A stretch of DNA of 64,000 nucleotides from Ignavibacteria bacterium (GCA_025612375.1 JAAXKN010000002.1:62001-126000), one strand, 5' to 3'. Shown: positions 26,639 through 35,148, counted from the first letter of the stretch. The notes: a model not told the origin generated them from the letters alone. Numbers and translations: made by a program.

Positions 26639-26728
26639 GTAACAGATATAAAACCGCTACGCGGTTTTTGGGGTTTGGGGATATCTTCCCCAGGGTTACA
26701 AATATGAAACCGCTATCGCGGTATTTTT
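26639..26728. repeat. Compound palindromic dispersed repeat, copy A
   Basis: Three hairpins in a row: AAACCGC-TAC-GCGGTTT (26651-26667), TGGGGA/TCCCCA (26676-26692) and ACCGC-TATC-GCGGT (26709-26722), the outer two each preceded by a conserved head (GTAACAGATATA, TTACAAATATG). The same layout recurs at 52437-52560. It sits after a T9SS gene; the last hairpin is followed by ATTTTTA and might end transcription. Confidence 0.85.
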
Positions 26729-26844
26729 ATGTGTCTGTCTGCGGGCAGGCGCAGCTTAATTAAGGTGAGCCATATTTGCTAGTAAGCTGCAATCTGTTTA
26801 GTTTTACCCCGGAATTTTTCCCGATTAAATTAATGGATGCTCAA

Positions 26845-27714
26845 ATGATTAAAAAAATTCAATTTGTAATTTTTCTTTTACTTCTTCTGGTGCCGGCGCT
26901 TCAGGCACAGGATCAGAAAACACTTCTTATAAGGTGTGATGACATCGGTATGTCGCATTCGGTCAATATGGCGGCCAAAGAGCTCATTGAATCAGGCATT
27001 CCTTTTTCGGCCTCTGTTATGTTTACGTGCCCATGGTACCAGGAGGCGGTGGACCTGTTAAAAAATCACCCTGAAATAGCCGTCGGTGTGCACCTTACGC
27101 TTAATGCCGAATGGAAAAACTACAGGTGGGGTCCCGTTACGGGTAAAGACGCCGTACCGAGCCTGGTGGACAGTGCGGGATACTTCACCCCTTCGAGGGC
27201 ATTATTTAAGGCAAACAAGCCCAAACTTAAGGAGATTGAAAAGGAGCTGCGGGCACAGGTGGAACGTGCCATGAAGTCGGGCCTTAAGATAACATATCTT
27301 GACCACCACATGAGCACGGCAGTAGACAGGCCGGAGTACAGGAAAATTGTTGAAAAGCTTGCTCGTGAATATCACCTGGGAATATCAAATTATTTCCAGG
27401 AGAATTATCTAAACACAATGTACAACGATCCCGTGGACAAGAAGCAGGACAGCCTTAAGGTGATACTGAGCGACCTGAGCCCTGAACGCGTGAATCTTCT
27501 TGTGTGCCACATCGGAATGGATACGCCGGAACTTCAGGCGATGATTGATTTGAACTCTTTCGGGATGAAGGAGATGAGCAGGCACCGCCAGGCTGAGCTG
27601 AATGCGCTCCTGTCACTAAAAAAAGAAATTTTAAGCGGCAGTCTGAGGCTGATCAATTATGAAAAGCTGATTTCTGAACGGGGATTAAAAAGCATGACAA
27701 GACCTGTTGATTAG
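26845..27714 (+). CDS. Secreted YdjC/ChbG/HpnK-family carbohydrate deacetylase
   Basis: 289 residues from the chosen start, which places a signal peptide (KKIQFVIFLLLLLVPALQAQ) at the N-terminus; an upstream in-frame extension to 26776 would bury it. Family motifs are LLIRCDDIGMSHSVN (the metal Asp pair), VGVHLTLN, YLDHHMS (metal His) and NLLVCHIGMDTPEL. ChbG removes acetyl groups from chitobiose and HpnK acts in hopanoid synthesis. An exported version next to a secreted AGE-type epimerase suggests extracytoplasmic handling of N-acetylated sugars (inference). Confidence 0.88.
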   Translation: MIKKIQFVIFLLLLLVPALQAQDQKTLLIRCDDIGMSHSVNMAAKELIESGIPFSASVMFTCPWYQEAVDLLKNHPEIAVGVHLTLNAEWKNYRWGPVTGKDAVPSLVDSAGYFTPSRALFKANKPKLKEIEKELRAQVERAMKSGLKITYLDHHMSTAVDRPEYRKIVEKLAREYHLGISNYFQENYLNTMYNDPVDKKQDSLKVILSDLSPERVNLLVCHIGMDTPELQAMIDLNSFGMKEMSRHRQAELNALLSLKKEILSGSLRLINYEKLISERGLKSMTRPVD

Positions 27715-27716
27715 AA

Positions 27717-27754
27717 TAAAAAAGGCCGGGCGCGTAAATACCCGGCCTTTTTTA
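27717..27754. terminator. Rho-independent terminator (bidirectional)
   Basis: Stem AAAGGCCGGG / CCCGGCCTTT with a 10-base loop, T-run on + and A-run upstream. It lies between the convergent deacetylase gene and the Rieske gene. Confidence 0.92.
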
Positions 27755-27756
27755 TG

Positions 27757-28182
27757 TCAGCTGAAAACTCTCAGCATGGTTCCGTTTAAGGAAGTTTTAT
27801 ATTTCTGAAGGGGGCTTCCGGCAGGCCCGTTTATTACGTTTCCGTTTACGTCAAAGTTAGAGCCGTGCCTCGGGCAGTGAAAGCGCGTGGCAGAGGCCTC
27901 GTAATCAACCGTAGCTCCCTGATGTGTGCAGGTCTGTGAAAGAGCTGTGAAAGTGCTGTCGTTTATTTTAGCTATTATTAAGCCTCCCTGGTATACATAT
28001 CCCCCGACGCTGTTCAGGGCTGCATTTTCCTGCTTTGAGAGGTCCAGTGTAAAGTCAACGTTCTGAGGTGCAGTCGGGATACCGCTGTCTGAAGAGTTTG
28101 ATGAGCAGCTTTGAAAGCATGAACCTAATATGAGTACTGCCGCGGACTGCCCGGCTTTAAGAAGAAATTCTTTTCTATCCAT
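27757..28182 (-). CDS. Rieske [2Fe-2S] lipoprotein
   Basis: 141 residues. The Rieske cluster ligands are intact: CTHQG (Cys85, His87) and CPRHGS (Cys103, His106). The N-terminus resembles a Tat-type signal (DRKEFLLKAG, with RK instead of RR) ending in a lipobox-like LGSC, so it is probably a membrane-anchored periplasmic electron carrier. Such single-domain Rieske proteins are common in Bacteroidota. No cytochrome b gene is adjacent, so it is not an obvious bc1/b6f subunit. It lies downstream of rex on the same strand but beyond a terminator. Confidence 0.9.
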   Translation of the reverse strand: MDRKEFLLKAGQSAAVLILGSCFQSCSSNSSDSGIPTAPQNVDFTLDLSKQENAALNSVGGYVYQGGLIIAKINDSTFTALSQTCTHQGATVDYEASATRFHCPRHGSNFDVNGNVINGPAGSPLQKYKTSLNGTMLRVFS

Positions 28183-28302
28183 TTATGGCTCCCTGTTCTT
28201 GAATTCTGAAGAAATAATTAGAATTGTGCCCTATAAGTTTAATATAGAACTGCAGCCGATAAAAACAAGATGGACAGATAAGGTAAGTTAAGTATTGGAT
28301 AA

Positions 28303-28336
28303 TAAAAAAGGCGGGCACAAGGCGCCCGCCTTTTTA
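28303..28336 (-). terminator. Terminator of rex copy 1
   Basis: Stem GGCGGGC / GCCCGCC with loop ACAAGGC, flanked by A's and T's on both sides; on the - strand it is followed by TTTTTTATT. It starts 8 bases after the rex stop. Confidence 0.9.
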
Positions 28337-28343
28337 AGAAGAT

Positions 28344-28976
28344 TCAGGAGGTAATGCGGCTTTCGGCGGATTTAACAAAGTATATTACTTTTTCCAGCTC
28401 CCCCAGGAGGTCAACGTTGCTTATAAACACGTCATCGGGACCTTTAAGCTTAATTGGCGCAAAGTTCAGGACTCCCTTTATTCCGGCCTCAACCATGGTA
28501 TCGAGCACATGCTGAGCAAACATTTCGGTAACTGAGATAATGCCGATTTTTATATTGTTATTTTTAACATAGTCCTTCAGCTCTTCGAACGGGTATACGG
28601 GAATGCTTCCTTCTCTTTGGATTTTTTCGGGATCGATATCGAAGCCGGCAGTAATCTGAATTCCCTCTTTGTCAAAGCCTTTATATCTCATAAGGGCGCT
28701 GCCTATGTGTCCGGCTCCGACAATGATTACCTTCTGAAGAACATCCTTACCGAGCAGGCTGTTAAGCCTTGAAAGGAGCTCGTCAATCTGATATCCGCCG
28801 CGGCGGTTGCCCGGAATTCCGAACAATGAAAAATCTTTCCTTACCTGTGCGGCAGTTACGTCAGCTGCATCTGCAAGGTTATCCGAAAATACCCTCTTAA
28901 AGCCCAGTATCCGGAACCGCAGCAAGGAACTCTTGTATTTCAAGAGCCTTATAATGGAGTGCTTGTTCCCGACCAT
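28344..28976 (-). CDS. rex: Redox-sensing transcriptional repressor Rex, copy 1
   Basis: 210 residues, normal for Rex. The N-terminal winged helix holds AADVTAAQVRKDFSLFGIPG; the Rossmann fold has the dinucleotide loop IIVGAGHIGSALM; the C-terminus has KGVLNFAPIKL. Rex dimers bind DNA when NAD+ is high and release it when NADH binds. This copy is very similar to rex copy 2 (32398-33024) but far from copy 3 (37676-38326). It lies 184 bases downstream of the phosphatase gene and has its own terminator, so it may be separately transcribed. Confidence 0.93.
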   Translation of the reverse strand: MVGNKHSIIRLLKYKSSLLRFRILGFKRVFSDNLADAADVTAAQVRKDFSLFGIPGNRRGGYQIDELLSRLNSLLGKDVLQKVIIVGAGHIGSALMRYKGFDKEGIQITAGFDIDPEKIQREGSIPVYPFEELKDYVKNNNIKIGIISVTEMFAQHVLDTMVEAGIKGVLNFAPIKLKGPDDVFISNVDLLGELEKVIYFVKSAESRITS

Positions 28977-29160
28977 TTTCCTCCAGTAATGTTATTAAAC
29001 CAAATAACTTTAGAAAGTTAATAAATATATTCATGAAAACAACGCCTGGCAAGAATAATTATTCTCCACAAGCTGCTTTTTCATAAACTAATATAAGGGC
29101 TTTTAAGACAATCCTCCACTGCCTTTGCATTTTCACCATGCCAGTGAACGTGAGGATAAT

Positions 29161-30363
29161 TTATATAAACTGAAGTTTGGTCTCCTTCAGGTATTTTTCT
29201 TCAAGCAGCCTTACTATGTTTTTAATTAGTGTTCTTCTGAGGCCGAGTTCAACGGGTATATTGGGATCCTGATGGGCTTCATTGATTTTTGTGCCTACTA
29301 CAAAATGTATAATGTCGCTGTTCATAAGGGCGTTCAATAATTTTGAAACGGCGTTATCGCGCCGGTACTCGTTTACTGTACCCGACTCGAGCACCTCAAG
29401 GAGTTTCCCGATTGTTATTGTTCCTTCTGTCACAAGGTCAATTCCCGGCATCTGGCAGCAGGGTGGTATCTCGGGGTCGCGTTCATCCAGATTGATGGTA
29501 ACTTTACGTGCAAGCTCGCGTGAAATGATCTTGGCCGTTGTGCCGCCGCAGATTACTTTCTCGCCGCTGAACTTATCGATCATCAGGGCCATTTCGCTGT
29601 CTTTTTCCTTCAAGACAGGAGGCCCCGTTACGATCATAAGCCTGCGTGGTTTTCTGAAGTAGATTACTCCGCAGGTAATGTCGTCTTTGGACTTATAGTT
29701 GTCGTTATAGTGCGCCCTGTCGACTATATTTCTTGCCAGTTCGCGTGCCGAGATGTCGGCTTCGTTTCTGATTGCCTTTAGAATATGCTCAACAATCTTA
29801 TCCCTCGTCCAGCCGAGGGGCATATCCTTTGAGCCCATGGCAGACTGGCTGACGCCGTCGGAAAAGAATATGATCCTGTCGCCCATCTGCACGGAAAACT
29901 CCGAATAGTTCAGGACATTTTCCTTATACCTGTTAAATGAAAGCTTGATCGGGGTTGGGGTGATTTCAAGCAGCCGGTTTTTGCGTATAAGTATGAAGGG
30001 GGGATTGTCGTATTCAATTATTCTGGCTTTGCCCGATTCCTCTATATCTGCTATTGTGAATGTGGAATAGCTGATCTTGCGCACCTTGCAGACCGGGAGA
30101 GTCCTCATTATTGTCTCTGCGGTCTGGCGTATATCTTTTTTATTTGAAATAAAGCTAATGGCCATTGTTGAAGTAAGAGCCGCAAGCACGTTTGCCTTGA
30201 CTCCGCTGCCCAGTCCGTCGGACAGGACAGAAATGATCCTGTTTTCCTCTTTAATCTTGTGCAGAAGAAACACGTCGCCGCCAACGATCTGATTATGCTT
30301 GAAGTTCTGGTAGTAGTCGACCTCAATAAAACACTTTTCTTTTTCTTTACCCGTCAATGTCAT
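29161..30363 (-). CDS. SpoIIE-type PP2C phosphatase associated with sensory hydrogenase
   Basis: 400 residues from the chosen ATG at 30363, which overlaps the HydS gene end by 17 bases; a TTG 27 bases further upstream is also possible. The N-terminal ~235 residues are a divergent SpoIIE/PP2C domain with VGGDVFLLH, SDGLGSGVKAN, FFSDGVSQSA and DDITCGVIYF. The C-terminal ~160 residues (MIDKFSGEKVICGGTTAKI onwards) form a domain I recognise from phosphatases sited next to HydS-type [FeFe] hydrogenases. It probably provides output for the sensor encoded just upstream; the phosphoprotein target is unknown. Confidence 0.88.
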   Translation of the reverse strand: MTLTGKEKEKCFIEVDYYQNFKHNQIVGGDVFLLHKIKEENRIISVLSDGLGSGVKANVLAALTSTMAISFISNKKDIRQTAETIMRTLPVCKVRKISYSTFTIADIEESGKARIIEYDNPPFILIRKNRLLEITPTPIKLSFNRYKENVLNYSEFSVQMGDRIIFFSDGVSQSAMGSKDMPLGWTRDKIVEHILKAIRNEADISARELARNIVDRAHYNDNYKSKDDITCGVIYFRKPRRLMIVTGPPVLKEKDSEMALMIDKFSGEKVICGGTTAKIISRELARKVTINLDERDPEIPPCCQMPGIDLVTEGTITIGKLLEVLESGTVNEYRRDNAVSKLLNALMNSDIIHFVVGTKINEAHQDPNIPVELGLRRTLIKNIVRLLEEKYLKETKLQFI

Positions 30364-32074
30364 CAATCTTATCCGTAGAGAAGGATTCAATAATTCCGTT
30401 TAATATAACTTCAGTTTCAGCGGCATTTTCGCCCAGGAGGTAGGCTATCTTCTGTACCGTCGATAAATTCTTGCGTATAACCTGTTTGGCCTTTGTAATT
30501 ATCTGTTCCTTGCGCACCCAGGGTTCGGTAATATCCCTGAATATGCCTCCCACATAGCGGTTCTTCTCAATTGTGAAGATTGAGAACAAAAGTACAGAGC
30601 CGTTATGGTTAATTTCCTTGCCCACTATATCGGTACCGCTTTCAAGCACATTCTGGAAGAGTTTATAGAACGGGGCGATTTTATTTAAGAACGCGCCTTC
30701 AAGGCCCGGCTTAACCTCGAAGAGAAATTCGGTTTCCTCTCCCATTAGGTGTGCGAAGTTCTGGTTGCTTTCAACAATCTTAAGCTTATCGTCGACGATC
30801 ACGATTCCCGAAGGCATCGTTTTAATGAGGGCGTTTGCCTTTTTCTGCGCGAGCTGCCTCATGTATGAAACGCACATTGTCTTCTCTGACTTTCCGTCAA
30901 GAAACGAGACGGCAAAGTCGCGGCATGAATTATAGCCGCACCCGGCGCAGTTAAGTTCATCCTTATGGTTAATTTTGCCGATATCGTCGAGCACGGCCCT
31001 GATTTCCCGTTCGCTGTACTGTTTTCTTTCGACAGCCGGCACATTAAAGTTTTCTTCAATTGTTATTGAAGGCTTTCTCGGGATCTCTTGTTCCGGATAT
31101 TCGGCCTGGCTTATAACATTGTACCTCTTAAGCAAGGTTGAGCACCTGTTCTGTGCCTTGGGGCCGTTGATGCAACCGCCATTGCAGGCCAGGAGTTCAA
31201 GGAAAAGGTTGTCTTTAAGTTCAAGTTTCTCCGCGTCCCTGAGGGCATTGGAAATATTGCTTATGCCGGAGAAGCTCATAAAGCGGCAGTCCGTTACGGG
31301 AAGGCTGGCCTTAAGGCCTGCAATCATGCCGCCGTCAACCGGGTAGAGCGCGCCTTCTTTTGCCTTCTCAGGAATAAACGTGTCACTTTCAGAGCAGGCG
31401 AGTTCCTCGAGTGAGAGGTTTTCCTCTTTCAGCCAGCGCCTTAAGTCCTCATATGTAATTGCGGCATCCAGCAGTTCCGGGTGAAGGTCGGCCTCTTTTT
31501 TCTTTGCAATGCAGGGCCCGATAAACACTATGCCTATATCGCTGCCGTAAATACTTTTAAGGAGCCTGCACTGTGAAAGAAGCGGGGAAAGCAGGTTTGT
31601 AAGGTATCCTGACACCTGTGGTTTGTATTTTTTAAGGTATTCAACTACAGAGGGGCAGGCCGAAGAGATCAGGAGTTTCCCCTCGTTTTTCTGCAGGAGC
31701 TCTGCAACGTTAGCCGAAACCTCCTGTGCTCCGATGGCGGTTTCAGAAACGCCATAGAAGCCGAGCCTTTTTAAGGCTGCAATCATGCGCGCCGGTTTAA
31801 GTCCGGGGAATTCACTTACAAATGAGGGAGCAAGGGAAGCTATTACGCGGTCTTTAAGCCTCAGAAGCTGGCGCACGCGTCCCAGGTCATCTCTTACTTT
31901 TTTTGCTCCTGCGGGGCAGACTTCCACGCAGGTGCCGCACATGATACATAGTTCGTACATGACGGTGGCGCTTCCGTCTTCAACTTTAATGGCTTTAACA
32001 GGGCAGGCGCGTACACATTTGTAGCAGTCCTGGCAATTTGCTTTTTCTGTATAAACAGGCTTTAAGTAATTCAT
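30347..32074 (-). CDS. hydS: HydS-type sensory [FeFe] hydrogenase with PAS domain
   Basis: 575 residues. Domains in order: two [4Fe-4S] ferredoxin motifs (CQDCYKCVRACP, CIMCGTCVEVCP); an H-cluster domain with SSACPSV (Cys140), GPCIAKKKE (Cys188) and ELLACNGGCING (Cys297, Cys301); a further Fe-S motif CAGCGYNSC (Cys376-384, with Cys401); and a C-terminal PAS domain (~414-520) plus helical tail. The proton-transfer Cys of catalytic enzymes is Ala139 here, and two active-site Met are replaced, as in group C sensory hydrogenases. It should sense H2 or redox state rather than turn over H2 rapidly. It is coupled to TrxL (9 bases upstream) and the phosphatase (overlap). Confidence 0.92.
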   Translation of the reverse strand: MNYLKPVYTEKANCQDCYKCVRACPVKAIKVEDGSATVMYELCIMCGTCVEVCPAGAKKVRDDLGRVRQLLRLKDRVIASLAPSFVSEFPGLKPARMIAALKRLGFYGVSETAIGAQEVSANVAELLQKNEGKLLISSACPSVVEYLKKYKPQVSGYLTNLLSPLLSQCRLLKSIYGSDIGIVFIGPCIAKKKEADLHPELLDAAITYEDLRRWLKEENLSLEELACSESDTFIPEKAKEGALYPVDGGMIAGLKASLPVTDCRFMSFSGISNISNALRDAEKLELKDNLFLELLACNGGCINGPKAQNRCSTLLKRYNVISQAEYPEQEIPRKPSITIEENFNVPAVERKQYSEREIRAVLDDIGKINHKDELNCAGCGYNSCRDFAVSFLDGKSEKTMCVSYMRQLAQKKANALIKTMPSGIVIVDDKLKIVESNQNFAHLMGEETEFLFEVKPGLEGAFLNKIAPFYKLFQNVLESGTDIVGKEINHNGSVLLFSIFTIEKNRYVGGIFRDITEPWVRKEQIITKAKQVIRKNLSTVQKIAYLLGENAAETEVILNGIIESFSTDKIDDIDG

Positions 32075-32083
32075 AATTTTCAG

Positions 32084-32344
32084 CTATTTAATAAGCACAT
32101 AGTTCAGCAGTTCAACAAGTGTGGAAGGATCCACGAAATTATATAATTTCCCGTTTATCCTTACGTTAGGACCCTTGTTGCACATATCCTCGCAAAGGTT
32201 ACCTGAAACCTCTACTTTTAATTTCAGGTTATTAGCCCGTATAAATTCCCTGATTACTTCCAGGTTCTTGTTATTTCCTCTTGAAAAGCAGGAGCTGCCC
32301 ATACAGATTACGATACTGTTTTGAATATTTTCCTCTTGCATCAC
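32084..32344 (-). CDS. Thioredoxin-like [2Fe-2S] ferredoxin
   Basis: 86 residues forming one thioredoxin-like [2Fe-2S] domain, as in NuoE C-termini and HndB. The four ligands are in CMGSSCFSRG and NLCEDMCNKGP. Such small TrxL proteins accompany HydS-type hydrogenases and probably pass electrons between the H-cluster protein and partners. It lies 53 bases downstream of rex copy 2 and 9 bases upstream of hydS on the same strand. The start could be either ATG of the tandem pair. Confidence 0.88.
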   Translation of the reverse strand: MMQEENIQNSIVICMGSSCFSRGNNKNLEVIREFIRANNLKLKVEVSGNLCEDMCNKGPNVRINGKLYNFVDPSTLVELLNYVLIK

Positions 32345-32397
32345 AGATTACTCCATTTATTCAAGGCTGCAGGAGAAACGGGAATTTCATTCTCTTT

Positions 32398-33024
32398 TCA
32401 GCTTGTCTTTTCAGCTGACCTGACGAAATAAATTACCTTTTCCAGTTCGCCCAGCAGGTCCACGTTATTAATAAATGTCTCCGAGGTGCCTTTAAGCTTA
32501 AAGGGAGCAAAATTCAAGACTCCCTTAATTCCTGCGGAAATCATTGCATCGAATGCTTCCTGTGCAAAGGCTTCTGTAACAGCCAGAATGCCGATCTTAA
32601 TGCCGTTGTTAATAACAAAATCCTTCAGCTCATCAAAAGGGTATACGGGAATAATTCCTTCCCGGTTTATCTTCTCCGGATCGACATCAAAAGCCGCAGT
32701 GATCTGTATGCCTTCGCTTTCAAATCCCTTATATTTCAGAAGCGCACTGCCGATATGCCCGGCGCCCAGAATAACGGCTTTCTGAACCACGTCCTTGCCG
32801 AGTATACTGTTAAGTTTGGCCAGGAGCTCATCGATCTGATAGCCGCCCCTGCGGTAGCCTGAAATTCCAAATACTGAGAAATCTTTTCTAACCTGAGCCG
32901 AAGTAAAACCAGCTGCGTCAGCGAGGTTTTCAGAGAAGACCCTCTTAAAACCTAATATTCTAAAGCGCAGTAATATAGATTTATATTTCAAAAGCCTGAT
33001 AACTGAATGATTACTTCCAAGCAT
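32398..33024 (-). CDS. rex: Redox-sensing transcriptional repressor Rex, copy 2
   Basis: 208 residues. The winged helix contains AAGFTSAQVRKDFSVFGISG and the NAD(H) loop is VILGAGHIGSALL. The N-terminal 60 residues are almost identical to copy 1 (both HS-IRLLKYKS-LLRFRILGFKRVFS), so copies 1 and 2 come from a recent duplication. Placed between hydA and the TrxL-hydS-phosphatase genes, on the same strand. A 12-bp-stem hairpin lies between hydA and this gene, so partial transcriptional separation is possible. Normal Rex length, no damage seen. Confidence 0.93.
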   Translation of the reverse strand: MLGSNHSVIRLLKYKSILLRFRILGFKRVFSENLADAAGFTSAQVRKDFSVFGISGYRRGGYQIDELLAKLNSILGKDVVQKAVILGAGHIGSALLKYKGFESEGIQITAAFDVDPEKINREGIIPVYPFDELKDFVINNGIKIGILAVTEAFAQEAFDAMISAGIKGVLNFAPFKLKGTSETFINNVDLLGELEKVIYFVRSAEKTS

Positions 33025-33054
33025 ATCTGGATTCCGGAGTTAATAAAGTAGAAA

Positions 33055-33082
33055 ATGTGTCCGCATTAAAATGCGGACACAT
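33055..33082 (-). terminator. Hairpin between hydA and rex copy 2
   Basis: A perfect 12-bp stem, ATGTGTCCGCAT / ATGCGGACACAT, with loop TAAA. On the - strand it is followed by TTTCTACTTTATT, a weak T-rich tail. It is either a terminator of the hydCBA transcript or an attenuator allowing partial read-through into rex and hydS. Confidence 0.65.
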
Positions 33083-33143
33083 GGAATAAGGATTATCTAT
33101 CCGGCTGATGAATCAATTATCATGCCTGTAATGTTAATACATA

Positions 33144-35147
33144 TCAGTACTTCTTCAGTTCAGAGTCCATTACCTGGCAGGCTTTCTCCAGAGTGCACTT
33201 TTCAAGTGTATTCCCATTTATAGTAACCGATGGGCCGCGGTCGCACTGCTCGAGGCAGAAAGTAGCCTTAATGTCAACTTTCTCCTGAAGATTATTGTCA
33301 TCGACGTGATCGATGAGCTTATGCAGGAGGTCCTGCGATCCCTTAAGATAGCAGCTCGTTCCGACGCAGACGCTGATCTCGAGCTTGTTTTTCTCAGAGC
33401 CTTTAAGGAGTTCTATGTCAACGTCCGAAACCCTGCGCCTGCTGCTATAAGTTGTATGCAGGAGGCTGTGGGCCTTAGGGCTGCCGGCATATTCGAGCGT
33501 TGTGTTATAGGCTTCCTGAACAAACGGGTTATCCTGTGATTTATGAATCTGAAGGTTCTTGTCGGCCGAATACAGGCCTGCTGTTCTTTTTTCCTTAACG
33601 CTCATTTCAAAAGTGACCGGCTGACCCGCGCCGCCGATGCAGCCGTTGGGGCATGACATTACTTCAATAAAGTCGTACTTGCACTCTCCCCTTTTTACTT
33701 TTTCCGCCATAGCGCGTGCGTTCTTAAGTCCGTGCACTACTGCAACGCTGATATTTGTGCCTGCGATATCGAGATTTACCTCTCTGAGGCCTTCTGTGCC
33801 GCGTACTTCATGGAAGTCCACGTGTTCGAGCTTTTTCTGCGTCAGCTTTTCGTAGACAAACCTGAGAGCCGCTTCCATAACGCCGCCGGAATTTCCGAAA
33901 ATGACTCCTGCCCCGGTCTTAAAGCCAAAGGGCATGTCGAGCGATTCGGGCTCCAGGCTGTTAAAGATAATGCCTGCCTGGTCTATCATGCGTCCTAATT
34001 CCTGTGTTGTCAGTACATAGTCCACATCCGGCGAGCCGTCTTTTGAAAATTCAGGGCGCCTTGCCTCAAATTTCTTTGCCGTGCAGGGCATAATTGAAAC
34101 GACTATTAGATCTTTCCTGTCGCGGTTTAATTCTTTTGTAAGGGTTTCCTTTGCCAGAGATCCGAACATCTGCTGCGGTGAGCGGCAGGATGAAAGGTTC
34201 GGCAGGAGGTCAGGGAAATACTGTTCTGCAAATTTAACCCAGCCCGGGCAGCAGGAGGTAAACTGCGGGAGTTTTTCTCCTGTTTCAATTCTTTTAATGA
34301 GCTCATTAGCTTCTTCAATAATGGTGAGGTCAGCTGAAAATGAGGTATCAAAGATTTTGTCGAAGCCGATTATCTTAAGAGCCGCGGCGATCTGACCGGT
34401 AGCATCAACGCCGGGAGCCATGTTGAACATTTCGCCAATTGCCACTCTTACTGCAGGGGCGATCTGTGCAATTACGGTTTTGGACGGGTCGCTAATTGCT
34501 TTCCAGACATCATCGATTTCAGATTTAGGAGTAATGGCGCCCGTAGGGCATACTCTTGAGCACTGGCCGCAGTCGATGCATTCAACCATTTCGAGGTCCT
34601 TGCCGAAGGCAGGAAGCACGGCGGCGTTGGAGCCGCGGAATGCAAAATCAATGGCACCGATAGACTGAATTTCGCTGCAGGCGCGCACGCAGTCGCCGCA
34701 TAAAATACATTTATTAGGGTCTCTTACCAGTGAGTGTGTAGAAGTATCCAGAGGAACGGTCTGCTTCATCCTTTTGAATCTGACCTCTTCCACGCCGTGG
34801 CGCTTTGCAATGTCCTGCAGTTTGCAGTTAGAGCTCTTGGCGCATGTGGGGCAGTGGTGCTCGCCGTTGGCAAGGAGGAGTTCCAGCGTTATTTTCCTGA
34901 TTTCGCGGATTTCCTGCGTTGTGGTTTTAATTTTCATGCCTGCTTCGGGCTTTGTTGAGCAGGCGCCTATAATTCCCCTTCCTTCAAGTTCAACCAGGCA
35001 GAGCCTGCAGGCTCCGTAGACGCTGAGCTCCGAGTGGTAGCAGAAAGTAGGCAGATCTATGCCTGCTTTTCTGATTATCTCTAAAAGGTTTTTCTCGCCG
35101 TTAATCGGAATTTTTCTTCCATCTATAGTTAAAAAGTTATTTTCCAT
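33144..35147 (-). CDS. hydA: Catalytic subunit of trimeric NAD(P)-linked [FeFe] hydrogenase
   Basis: 667 residues. N-terminal [2Fe-2S] domain (Cys36, 47, 50, 63), His-ligated [4Fe-4S] motif (HHCPTCAKSSNC, 97-108), two [4Fe-4S] motifs (CILCGDCVRAC, CIDCGQCSRVCP), then the H-cluster domain. Catalytic motifs are complete: TSCCPGW (Cys299, Cys300), MPCTAKKFE (Met353, Cys355, Lys358, Glu361) and EVMSCPNGCIGG (Met497, Cys499, Cys503). An extra C-terminal thioredoxin-like [2Fe-2S] domain (~590-667) matches Thermotoga-type HydA. With HydB and HydC it should form a cytoplasmic electron-bifurcating or NAD(P)-dependent hydrogenase. The start is 1 base after the hydB stop. Confidence 0.95.
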   Translation of the reverse strand: MENNFLTIDGRKIPINGEKNLLEIIRKAGIDLPTFCYHSELSVYGACRLCLVELEGRGIIGACSTKPEAGMKIKTTTQEIREIRKITLELLLANGEHHCPTCAKSSNCKLQDIAKRHGVEEVRFKRMKQTVPLDTSTHSLVRDPNKCILCGDCVRACSEIQSIGAIDFAFRGSNAAVLPAFGKDLEMVECIDCGQCSRVCPTGAITPKSEIDDVWKAISDPSKTVIAQIAPAVRVAIGEMFNMAPGVDATGQIAAALKIIGFDKIFDTSFSADLTIIEEANELIKRIETGEKLPQFTSCCPGWVKFAEQYFPDLLPNLSSCRSPQQMFGSLAKETLTKELNRDRKDLIVVSIMPCTAKKFEARRPEFSKDGSPDVDYVLTTQELGRMIDQAGIIFNSLEPESLDMPFGFKTGAGVIFGNSGGVMEAALRFVYEKLTQKKLEHVDFHEVRGTEGLREVNLDIAGTNISVAVVHGLKNARAMAEKVKRGECKYDFIEVMSCPNGCIGGAGQPVTFEMSVKEKRTAGLYSADKNLQIHKSQDNPFVQEAYNTTLEYAGSPKAHSLLHTTYSSRRRVSDVDIELLKGSEKNKLEISVCVGTSCYLKGSQDLLHKLIDHVDDNNLQEKVDIKATFCLEQCDRGPSVTINGNTLEKCTLEKACQVMDSELKKY

Positions 35148-35148
35148 G

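Noticed and set aside
26776-26844. N-terminal extension of the YdjC-type deacetylase
   Set aside because: It would bury a good signal peptide that begins at 26845.
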